Positions 22,017 to 27,964 of a stretch of 27,964 nt of DNA are shown one piece after another. The stretch lies in the IMG/VR virus record IMGVR_UViG_3300031974_003988, positions 1 to 27,964 of that record; one strand, written 5' to 3'. The translations under genes were made by a program, and so were the position numbers. Below the pieces are notes generated by a model. That model was not told the origin of the DNA and searched no databases. It was given only the letters and a program-made list of their open reading frames with translations. Position 1 is the first letter of the stretch; each line of letters opens with the position of its first letter. Source of the DNA: a virus.

Positions 22017-22648
22017 TGAAAAACATTATTAAAGACTTTCTCAAGATGCCTTACTACCGAAACTATGCTGCGTGTAGTGGGAAGGTTCACAACGTAGCTA
22101 ACCACGAAAATGCGGTGGAAGACATCCTGATTAATCATGGACTCAGCGCCGTGGAGCGCAAGGTTGCCAAGGCAGAACGTGATGCGTGGCTAGCAGGCGA
22201 GGGCGATGATATGGAAGATAACACCTACATCAGCCAGCCTTGTGGCACTCACGACAGTCCTGATTTTATCATCAAAGAGTCAGGAAAGATGTACTTCGTA
22301 GAGTGTAAAAGTGTTAAGAAGGGCGGCACGCCAGTGTATAACAGCGGGCTCCCCAAGGAAAAGTATATTTATGTGTTTTCCTCTAAAAAGTATGATGAAA
22401 CCACGGTATACTTGGGTCGAGATGTTGTAGAGCCAGGAGTGTTCAAGGTCTTGAAAGAAATGGAACAGAAGATCAAAGACCTTTGCCACGACGCAACTCA
22501 GCAATTGCGTGAGGTAAAAGAAAACACTCACGGCTTGGGTATTTATGCCCGATCCATGTTTGGGCACTACGGCATCAAAGATAAGACTGATTACTTTCAC
22601 AACTCACGGCGACGTGAACTAGAACAAAATGTATTGGATTTCGTATGA
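22013..22648 (+). CDS. putative type II restriction endonuclease (PD-(D/E)XK fold)
   Basis: 211 residues from ATG 22013 (or the adjacent ATG 22016, better spaced after GGGGAG). SPDFIIKESGKMYFVECKS has Asp84 and Glu97-Cys-Lys99, the PD...ExK catalytic core on the expected hairpin. The preceding KVHNVANHENAVEDILINHG helical region matches what I recall of phage and bacterial type II endonucleases. GIYARSMFGHYGIKDKTDYFHN may be the target-binding part. The stop overlaps the methyltransferase start by 4 nt (ATGA). Neighbour and motif together make a restriction enzyme the best call. Recognition sequence cannot be read. Confidence 0.65.
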   Translation: MMKNIIKDFLKMPYYRNYAACSGKVHNVANHENAVEDILINHGLSAVERKVAKAERDAWLAGEGDDMEDNTYISQPCGTHDSPDFIIKESGKMYFVECKSVKKGGTPVYNSGLPKEKYIYVFSSKKYDETTVYLGRDVVEPGVFKVLKEMEQKIKDLCHDATQQLREVKENTHGLGIYARSMFGHYGIKDKTDYFHNSRRRELEQNVLDFV

Positions 22649-23487
22649 CAATCGATTTTAGAGTTGGCTCCTGTCTTGATGTTCTCGCTGAATATGATGA
22701 CAACACTTTTGACAGTTGTGTTACAGACCCTCCTTATGGAATGGGCATGGAAGCCTGGGATCACACAGTTCCTGGCAAAGAGTTTTGGGAAGAGATCAAC
22801 CGAGTTCTCAAGCCTGGTGCTTTTTGTTTGAGTTTTTGTAGCCCGCATCTTTATCATCGTCTCGCTTGCGCCATCGAGGACGCAGAGTTCGATATCAAGG
22901 ACCAGATTATGTGGATGATCACAACCAAGATGCCTGTAAAGAATCGCCTCAAGCAAGTTCATGAGCCAATCGCTGTGGCACAAAAGACCTTCAGCGGCAC
23001 ACTCAAAGCAAACTTTGAGGAGTGGGGCGTAGGACTGATCGATACTCAGAACACCCGTGTGCCCTGGGATGGCAAGCCGCCCACTGGCTGGGTCAAGGGC
23101 GGTCACCAGCGCCGAACCTTCGGCAAAGACGGCAAAACCACGGGAACACAAAAAGAGTTTGGTAAAGAAGATGCCAACCCAAAAGGGCGTTACCCATCTA
23201 ATATCATAGGGACAACGCTCCCTGAGCATCAAAAGTATTTCTACGCCCCTAGAGTGACTCGTAAAGAGCGTGGAGAGTACAACAATCACCCAACCCCTAA
23301 GCCTATTGCCCTGATGCAGTACCTTATTAAGATCTACACCCCCGAGGGCGGTACAGTTCTTGATCCCTTCTGTGGTAGTGGTAGCACAGGAATTGCTGCC
23401 ATGCTTGAGGACCGTAGCTTTCTAGGGATTGATCTTGACTCGGATTACATTGACATCGCTAAGCGTCGTGTAGAAGACTGGAGCTAA
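22645..23487 (+). CDS. DNA methyltransferase, N6-adenine or N4-cytosine, beta class
   Basis: 280 residues. DPPY at 28-31 is the catalytic motif IV. FCGSGSTG from 242 is the AdoMet-binding motif I, placed after motif IV, as in the beta class. HPTPKP before LMQYLIKIYTPEGGTVLDP is the usual motif X. DPPY favours adenine N6 methylation, though some N4-cytosine enzymes share it. The middle 100 residues (residues ~100-190, including GGHQRRTFGKDG) is the likely target-recognition region. It overlaps the putative endonuclease, so the two form a compact type II R-M pair. Confidence 0.92.
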   Translation: MTIDFRVGSCLDVLAEYDDNTFDSCVTDPPYGMGMEAWDHTVPGKEFWEEINRVLKPGAFCLSFCSPHLYHRLACAIEDAEFDIKDQIMWMITTKMPVKNRLKQVHEPIAVAQKTFSGTLKANFEEWGVGLIDTQNTRVPWDGKPPTGWVKGGHQRRTFGKDGKTTGTQKEFGKEDANPKGRYPSNIIGTTLPEHQKYFYAPRVTRKERGEYNNHPTPKPIALMQYLIKIYTPEGGTVLDPFCGSGSTGIAAMLEDRSFLGIDLDSDYIDIAKRRVEDWS

Positions 23488-23492
23488 AGAGT

Positions 23493-23592
23493 CTTTACAT
23501 ATATGTAAATGTATCAACTTTACATATGTCTAAATGTATCAACTTTACATATGTCTAAATGTATCAACTTTACATATGTCTAAATGTATCAA
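23493..23592 (+). repeat. four tandem 25-bp direct repeats
   Basis: Units at 23493-23517, 23518-23542, 23543-23567 and 23568-23592, with no spacers. Units 2-4 are identical and begin CTTTACATATGTCTAAATGT; unit 1 differs at a few bases (TATATGTAAA in place of TATGTCTAAA). Each unit holds the palindrome ACATATGT and TACAT...ATGTA half-sites. Each also begins with CTTTACA, the same as the -35 box of the promoter 55 bp downstream. Iteron, centromere-like or regulator-binding array are the options. Confidence 0.95.
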
Positions 23593-23717
23593 ATCCCAAT
23601 CAGTGACCTGACTGCCACACTCTGGCTAAAAAAACAAAAATAAAAACTTTACACCCTAAGACTCTGTGGTATATTACTAGCAGGCAAAAAAACAAAGACC
23701 TAGAAAGGGGAAAACAA
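23593..23717 (+). promoter_or_regulatory. sigma70-like promoter before the ParB-like gene
   Basis: TTTACA at 23648-23653, a 16-bp spacer and TATATT at 23670-23675, preceded by an A-rich stretch (AATAAAAAC). A ribosome site, GAAAGGGG, leads to ATG 23718. The 50 bases before the promoter (23593-23642) show nothing I can name. Confidence 0.6.
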
Positions 23718-25514
23718 ATGCCAAAAAGTGATCGATATAAGTGGTCGTCAAAGATTCACCAAAGAATGTTCTTAGAGCTAAGAGCAAGACTTGGGGTATA
23801 TAAGGTGTGGTCGGCTGTCATGCAGCCCCACAATGGACCTGGTCAAGCTGACCTTTACCAAAAGGCTTTAGAGGAAGTGGCGGCTGTTCTGGGAGAGGTA
23901 TTCCCAGCCCATGAATATACTGCTACGCAAGTTAAGCAGCAAATCAATTTCGCTCTTCAGCAAGGAATTCGAGCTAAGGGCTATAGTCACCAAAAGTCTT
24001 CACACCACAAGAACGCCTTGAGGGTTCTCAATGAAGCTCTCAGTACTGGCTTCATGGCGAAAGAAGACATTCACGGAAGCTTTTTTGGGTTTCTGAGCCA
24101 GGAGTCTGGGACAGATACGCCCGAGTTGAGCAAACTTCGTAGCTGGTTTCAAGCAAACAAGACTCACACACCTGCTAACTACACGCCAGATCTTGAGGAC
24201 TATCTCAAGTACGACCGCAATCTTCAAGACTGGGACTGGTCACAGGTAGATACTATCGTTCGCCGCCTTAATCGTGTGCTAACTCTGAGCAAGGCAAATT
24301 ATAGTAGAGCCGAGCTTAAGTCTGCTAAAACCCTTAAAAAGATTCTCAACCAATTTAAGACGGGTGAGCGCAAGCTCGAAATGATCTTGCCAGATCATGT
24401 AGTCAAGTTTGTCCAGGTGCGAAAAGTAGAGTTTGTAGATAAAAATCTGAAAAGGCTACTAGAAAGCATCCCAGAACGTGGTCTCGACGCTCCGTGCTTG
24501 GGAACCTGGGATGACATGATTGAGCGGACAGTGACGGGACACAACGGTAATCATCGCTGGGATGTTTGTCGTGATCTGATTGCGCTAGGTGTCCTCCCTC
24601 CTGATTTCAAGATGCCGTTCATGCTTCTTACTGAAGAGGAGCGCCTTAATTGCCACGCTGCCTTCAGAATGATTAAGGACATGGCAAACATTGAGGTGGT
24701 CCAAGCAGGAAGTGACATCTCTGATGTCGCCGAGTCTGCCAAGGATCTTATTCGCACCAACGGCTTGGGACCAAAGCTTTTAGATGTCGATCTCTCTAAG
24801 AATACTCTAGCTGGTAAGAAGAATCCGGCTGTCGTAATGGTACGTGAGCGCATGATCGACAGTTTCGGTGGTGGGGTACACACCAATACGCTTATCATTC
24901 GGACTGTCTACGATGTTATCCGATCGCTGGCAGCAAAAGCTAGCGATGACGGGAAGATCGAACACCGCAAAAAAGAGAAAATGTATGAAGAATTGGACAA
25001 GTACACTGGCTGGAAGGTCTTAGAGGGAACTAAAGCAACATTTACTCATCCTGGCGTAGGTAAATTTGCTGGATACTTTGGACCTCTGGGATCTGAGTGG
25101 AAGACGGCACTGATTGATAATCACTCTGGGACAACTGAGAACACTTACTTCCTCGGTGGACTAATCGATGCTAAAATTAATGGTCAAAAGATGCTTCACA
25201 TTATGCGAGACACAAAGCATAAGGGAGACGTCGAAAAGATTGTAGAAAACATCGAAAAGAAGTTTAACTTCTATAAAGTCTACAACGAGAAAGTTAAGGC
25301 AGCGATCTATGATGAGGCAGAGATGCTACTTCCAGATATGATTGCGGTTCCCAACTACTTTACTAAAGATTGTGAGTTTATGCTCCGTGGGAAAAAGGTA
25401 AAAGCAAAGAGCAACACAGGGGCTTTTATCTTCATCAAGCGATTCGAGCTAGAAAAATGGATAAAGTCAGATACAACCACGGTGCCACTTAGCTGGATTT
25501 TTAAGGTAAAATAA
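23718..25514 (+). CDS. 598-residue protein with a ParB/sulfiredoxin-like core
   Basis: Residues 1-215 are helical and unrecognised. Residues about 235-330 resemble a ParB N-terminal domain: VKFVQVRKVEFVDKNLKRLLESIPERGLDAPCLGTWDD, then GHNGNHRWDV at 274-283, where ParB proteins have the (D/N)GxHR signature (CTP or nucleotide binding), and ALGVLPPDFKMPFMLLTEEE. The remainder (380-598) has no clear family; it contains RERMIDSFGGGVHTNTLIIRTVYDVI and a basic C-terminus. It is the first gene after four tandem repeats and a promoter, which suggests it could bind them. The ParB match is by motif only. Confidence 0.5.
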   Translation: MPKSDRYKWSSKIHQRMFLELRARLGVYKVWSAVMQPHNGPGQADLYQKALEEVAAVLGEVFPAHEYTATQVKQQINFALQQGIRAKGYSHQKSSHHKNALRVLNEALSTGFMAKEDIHGSFFGFLSQESGTDTPELSKLRSWFQANKTHTPANYTPDLEDYLKYDRNLQDWDWSQVDTIVRRLNRVLTLSKANYSRAELKSAKTLKKILNQFKTGERKLEMILPDHVVKFVQVRKVEFVDKNLKRLLESIPERGLDAPCLGTWDDMIERTVTGHNGNHRWDVCRDLIALGVLPPDFKMPFMLLTEEERLNCHAAFRMIKDMANIEVVQAGSDISDVAESAKDLIRTNGLGPKLLDVDLSKNTLAGKKNPAVVMVRERMIDSFGGGVHTNTLIIRTVYDVIRSLAAKASDDGKIEHRKKEKMYEELDKYTGWKVLEGTKATFTHPGVGKFAGYFGPLGSEWKTALIDNHSGTTENTYFLGGLIDAKINGQKMLHIMRDTKHKGDVEKIVENIEKKFNFYKVYNEKVKAAIYDEAEMLLPDMIAVPNYFTKDCEFMLRGKKVKAKSNTGAFIFIKRFELEKWIKSDTTTVPLSWIFKVK

Positions 25515-25516
25515 TA

Positions 25517-25630
25517 ATGAAAGAAAAATTTGATAAATGGGTTGAAGGCTGGGGTGACGGCACATTACTTATTTACTTTACTGCCTTACATGTCCTAAGT
25601 ACTTTAGTTATATTAACTTCACTGAGGTAA
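25517..25630 (+). CDS. 37-residue single-pass membrane protein
   Basis: ATG 25517 follows the ParB-like stop by 2 nt. A charged start (MKEKFDKWVEGWGDG) is followed by one membrane helix (TLLIYFTALHVLSTLVILTSL). The next gene starts 4 nt after its stop. A ribosome site is weak (AAGG in the end of the preceding gene). No family recognised. Confidence 0.5.
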   Translation: MKEKFDKWVEGWGDGTLLIYFTALHVLSTLVILTSLR

Positions 25631-25634
25631 AGCC

Positions 25635-25931
25635 ATGAAAAAGATTATCCATGTAAACCAGCACGTCATCCGTCGGAATACAAAACAAGGCACTGACGAG
25701 CCTGTCTTAACGGTAAAGACATATAAAGAAAACAATTATGCCCACGAGGCTATAATCAAAACTAAAGATGGTGTAGAATTAGGAAGGGTCATTTACAGTC
25801 CGCACAAGCCCCTAAGTTGTGGAGCCCGAGTGTGGATTGAGATGGACACCGAAACTACTGATGTTGAGCTTGTTGTAAGAAAAGGAGAAGACGATGCCCA
25901 GCGGAACCCGGAGTTATGTGACAGTTTATGA
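25635..25931 (+). CDS. conserved phage protein of unknown function, 98 residues
   Basis: ATG 25635 after GAGGTAAAG. The pattern KKIIHVNQHVIRRNTKQGTDEPVLTVKTYKENNYAHE and PLSCGARVWIEM is one I recall from many phage genomes, without an assigned role. A strand-rich small domain is likely. The last 38 nt overlap the following gene. Confidence 0.7.
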   Translation: MKKIIHVNQHVIRRNTKQGTDEPVLTVKTYKENNYAHEAIIKTKDGVELGRVIYSPHKPLSCGARVWIEMDTETTDVELVVRKGEDDAQRNPELCDSL

Positions 25932-26394
25932 CTACAGTGCGGAAGAATTTGACAATTTGGAGTATTGTACAGATACCACAAGTGAAGATTTCTTTGAGCA
26001 CGTAGTTCCCTACCGTAAAGAGTGGGGAGATGTTAATCATATCGAACTTGAAGACCTCGAATATGAATCCGACGAGAAGATTCTCACTTTTACGTGCGAG
26101 ACCAAGTGGCATGGACCAGTTGATTGGTTGCGGGCTGCTAGTGTCAGTGAGTTTTTTACCAACAAGTTGATGACGATGGCAATCATCACAAGAGATGAGA
26201 CTGTTGTAGATGCCGTGGCTGTTATCGACCGAGACATTCTCCAGGAGCGAAACCTGGTTAGTCTCCCCTCGGAAACTGTTGGAGCACTATATGAAAATGA
26301 TGAAGTGGATGAGTTGGATAACTTGCTGTGGCAACCAATCAACGAGTTCAACAAAGAGTGTGCTGAACTCTACCTCATCCCGGAAGGAAGATAA
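25894..26394 (+). CDS. unknown 166-residue acidic protein
   Basis: ATG 25894 lies behind AAAAGGAGAAG, inside the end of the previous gene. Very acidic. LEDLEYESDEKILTFTCETKWHGPVDWLRAAS suggests a small alpha/beta domain resembling ferredoxin-like phage proteins with a 'W.gP..w' core. No family recognised with confidence. It is followed closely by the DUF3310 gene. Confidence 0.6.
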   Translation: MPSGTRSYVTVYDYSAEEFDNLEYCTDTTSEDFFEHVVPYRKEWGDVNHIELEDLEYESDEKILTFTCETKWHGPVDWLRAASVSEFFTNKLMTMAIITRDETVVDAVAVIDRDILQERNLVSLPSETVGALYENDEVDELDNLLWQPINEFNKECAELYLIPEGR

Positions 26395-26395
26395 A

Positions 26396-26605
26396 ATGAG
26401 TAACAATGTAAACCACCCCGAACACTACAACGCTGGTGTAGAGGCTATCGATGTAATTGAAAGCTGGGATCTCAATTTTAATGTTGGGAACGTGATTAAG
26501 TATATGCTTCGAGCGCCCCATAAAGGTGAGGAAATTCAAGACCTTGAAAAGGCAAAGTGGTATCTTGATCGGCACCTAGGGAATGTCAGGAAAAGGCAAC
26601 AATGA
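26396..26605 (+). CDS. DUF3310 family phage protein
   Basis: 69 residues from ATG 26396 behind GAAGGAAG. HPEHYNAGVEAIDVIESW, then NVGNVIKYMLRAPHKGEEIQDLEKAKWYLDRHL, is the complete DUF3310 pattern. The family is almost confined to phages and prophages; in some it is thought to affect nucleotide metabolism, though its role is unsettled. ThyX follows within 120 nt. Confidence 0.9.
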   Translation: MSNNVNHPEHYNAGVEAIDVIESWDLNFNVGNVIKYMLRAPHKGEEIQDLEKAKWYLDRHLGNVRKRQQ

Positions 26606-26724
26606 AAGTAGCAATCCTGGTTATGGCTATTGTGGTTGGCGGATTCTTTATGGGAAAAGTTACCCTAGAGTTCTTAGATATGTTGATTGAGAAACTTAAA
26701 GAAGAAAACAGAGACGATCGATAA
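26602..26724 (+). CDS. 40-residue single-pass membrane protein
   Basis: ATG 26602 overlaps the DUF3310 stop in ATGA. A hydrophobic start (MKVAILVMAIVVGGFFMG) is followed by a charged amphipathic helix (EFLDMLIEKLKEENRDDR). Its stop lies 1 nt before the ThyX start. No family recognised. Confidence 0.55.
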   Translation: MKVAILVMAIVVGGFFMGKVTLEFLDMLIEKLKEENRDDR

Positions 26725-26725
26725 A

Positions 26726-27397
26726 ATGACAGTAAAGCTTATCTCATACTCTCAGATCCCTGAGGGATCAGAGCTTGATCTTAATAATGTTCAGGAACTG
26801 ATTGCCTATTGTGCGAGGGTGAGCAACCCCAGCAATCAAATGAACAAGGAAACCTCTGAGCGATTGATCAAATACCTGATCAAACATGCTCACTGGTCAC
26901 CACTTGAGATGGTGAATGCTTGCCTGGAAATCAATACGACTAGAGACATTGCTCACCAGATTGTTCGGCACCGCTCTTTTGCTTTTCAGGAGTTCAGTCA
27001 GCGGTACGCTAACCCAGAAGAGATGGGCGACATGTTTGTTTTGCGGGAAGCAAGGCTACAAGATAAAAAGAATAGACAGAACTCACTTGATATCGATGAC
27101 GACACACTAAAAGAAGAATGGCAAGCCAGACAACTCTTCGTGATCGACAAAGCCAAGGAAGCATATGACTGGGCGATCGAGAACGGCATTGCTAAAGAGC
27201 AAGCAAGAGTTGTTCTACCTGAAGGCAATACCAAAACACGATTGTATATGAATGGAACACTCCGCTCGTGGATTCACTACATTGAACTGCGAGCAGCCAA
27301 CGGCACCCAAAAAGAACATATGGAAATAGCTCACGCTTGTGCGAAAGTGATTGCTGAGATCTTTCCACTAGCCAAAGACTTTATTGAAGGAGAGTAA
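26726..27397 (+). CDS. thyX: flavin-dependent thymidylate synthase ThyX
   Basis: 223 residues from ATG 26726. RHRSFAFQEFSQRY starting at Arg81 is the ThyX motif (RHR, then Ser-x-Arg). HAHWSPLEMVNACLEI and LPEGNTKTRLYMNGTLRSWIHYIELR are the usual dUMP and flavin-contact regions, and KEHMEIAHAC closes the fold. ThyX makes dTMP from dUMP with FAD, NADPH and methylene-tetrahydrofolate. The start is set where the reading leaves the previous gene. Phages of hosts with low thymidylate pools often carry it. Confidence 0.95.
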   Translation: MTVKLISYSQIPEGSELDLNNVQELIAYCARVSNPSNQMNKETSERLIKYLIKHAHWSPLEMVNACLEINTTRDIAHQIVRHRSFAFQEFSQRYANPEEMGDMFVLREARLQDKKNRQNSLDIDDDTLKEEWQARQLFVIDKAKEAYDWAIENGIAKEQARVVLPEGNTKTRLYMNGTLRSWIHYIELRAANGTQKEHMEIAHACAKVIAEIFPLAKDFIEGE

Positions 27398-27398
27398 A

Positions 27399-27782
27399 AT
27401 GAGAAAATTATTTATTCTTGGACTCCTAGTAACTGGAGCCTGTAACCATGTGGCAGAAAAGAAAGACACCAGAAGCTGCTGTGAGCGACTAAGCCTACAC
27501 GATAAAGAGATGCAAAAGTTTACTCGATATTGTAAAGTTGCTGTGTTCTTGAATAGAAGCAACTCGATTAATGACGCCAATATCAAAAAGAACGTTCAGA
27601 CAGCGGTTGATGTGTGTAAGTATGTATTTCGAACAGACACCGAGACTGATCTTATGACCAAAGTAGAACTTAATGACATGGGCTTTAGAAAAGTTCGCTA
27701 TTACATAATTGATAGCGAGTCAATGTTCTGGTCCGATGTTTTGCCTTGTGATCCCGAAGAGTTTACTTGCGAAGAGTTTTAG
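27399..27782 (+). CDS. exported, Cys-rich protein, possibly a lipoprotein
   Basis: 127 residues from ATG 27399 behind GAAGGAGAG. The N-terminus MRKLFILGLLVTGACNHVAEKK is a signal peptide with a Cys at 16 or so. The lipobox is imperfect (VTGAC instead of L-[AST]-[GA]-C). The mature part has several further Cys (SCCERL, RYCKVAVF, VDVCKYV, LPCDPEEFTC), so disulfides outside the cytoplasm are plausible. No family recognised. A spanin, superinfection-exclusion protein or virion protein are possible. Confidence 0.6.
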   Translation: MRKLFILGLLVTGACNHVAEKKDTRSCCERLSLHDKEMQKFTRYCKVAVFLNRSNSINDANIKKNVQTAVDVCKYVFRTDTETDLMTKVELNDMGFRKVRYYIIDSESMFWSDVLPCDPEEFTCEEF

Positions 27783-27783
27783 T

Positions 27784-27964
27784 GTGGTAATCGGGCAGCG
27801 TGTGATCATTGTGTGGACTTCTCAACATGAGCGAGACTGCTATGGCACACCCACTGGAGTCATCACGGCATACGACTCTGTTCGCCAATTGTACTTAGTA
27901 GAACACATCGAGCCCGACGGCATCCGAACCACTGGCTATTATTCTGCCGATGAGATGTCTTCAT
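27784..27964 (+). CDS. small SH3-like protein, 3' end cut by window edge
   Basis: GTG 27784 begins just after the previous stop, with a weak GAAGAG upstream. The frame stays open to the window end (60 codons). VIGQRVIIVWTS, YGTPTGVITAYDSVRQLYLVEHI and IRTTGYYSADEM give a strand-rich pattern like the other 'GDxV' or 'GQxV' small-barrel proteins here. Function unknown. Confidence 0.5.
   Translation, partial: MVIGQRVIIVWTSQHERDCYGTPTGVITAYDSVRQLYLVEHIEPDGIRTTGYYSADEMSS

Noticed and set aside
22597-23289. 230-residue open frame on the minus strand
   Set aside because: It is opposite the methyltransferase, whose motifs are unmistakable. No family match or ribosome site is visible.
23493-23592. 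CRISPR array
   Set aside because: The 25-bp units are contiguous with no spacers, and no cas gene is present.

Overview
The window looks like a piece of a large tailed-phage genome (Caudoviricetes, probably of the marine T4-like or jumbo type), not a bacterial chromosome or plasmid. All of the more than 50 genes I can support lie on the + strand, and most are short and unrecognised. They are tightly packed, often with 1-11 nt stop/start overlaps. Phage-typical families are present: DUF3310, a small sigma region-4-like protein, ThyX, a glutaredoxin, a lytic transglycosylase, and an acidic protein plus an EF-hand-like protein of a type I associate with marine phages. No terminase, portal, capsid, tail or DNA polymerase gene lies in the window, so host and phage lineage remain inference.

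Layout. 1-3555: the 3' end of an FtsH-type AAA+ protease, a conserved phage protein, a zinc-ribbon protein, a CBS-less IMP dehydrogenase/GMP reductase and the sigma-like protein. 3556-8748: a block with a virion-associated look, containing a very acidic protein, a P-loop kinase, an L,D-transpeptidase-like protein, the EF-hand-like protein, a PD-(D/E)XK-like protein and a Mom-like GNAT protein. 8751-10864: a SlyD-like FKBP and a GroEL, closed by a strong terminator. 10881-12165: small membrane proteins, an HExxH protein and a thermonuclease. 12170-14953: accessory unknowns and a glutaredoxin. 14960-18200: a ClpP-like protease, a lytic transglycosylase, small membrane proteins and a YkuK-type RNase H-fold protein. 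18201-20672: many small genes, including a GapR-like protein, a permuted papain-like peptidase and SH3-like proteins. 20673-23487: a zinc-knuckle protein followed by a candidate restriction-modification pair. 23488-25514: four 25-bp tandem repeats, a promoter and a 598-residue protein with a ParB-like core. 25517-27964: small genes, DUF3310, ThyX, an exported protein and a truncated last gene.

Together the genes suggest a phage that brings its own proteostasis set (FtsH, GroEL, FKBP, ClpP), nucleotide metabolism (IMPDH, ThyX, glutaredoxin), cell-wall and lysis functions, and DNA defence or modification (candidate R-M pair, Mom-like protein). Two kinds of upstream signal can be seen. One is a sigma70-like promoter with an unusually constant 16-bp spacer. 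The other is a TATTTAT motif in several of the remaining gaps, which may mark a second expression class. The least explained locus is the repeat array joined to the ParB-like gene at 23493-25514.
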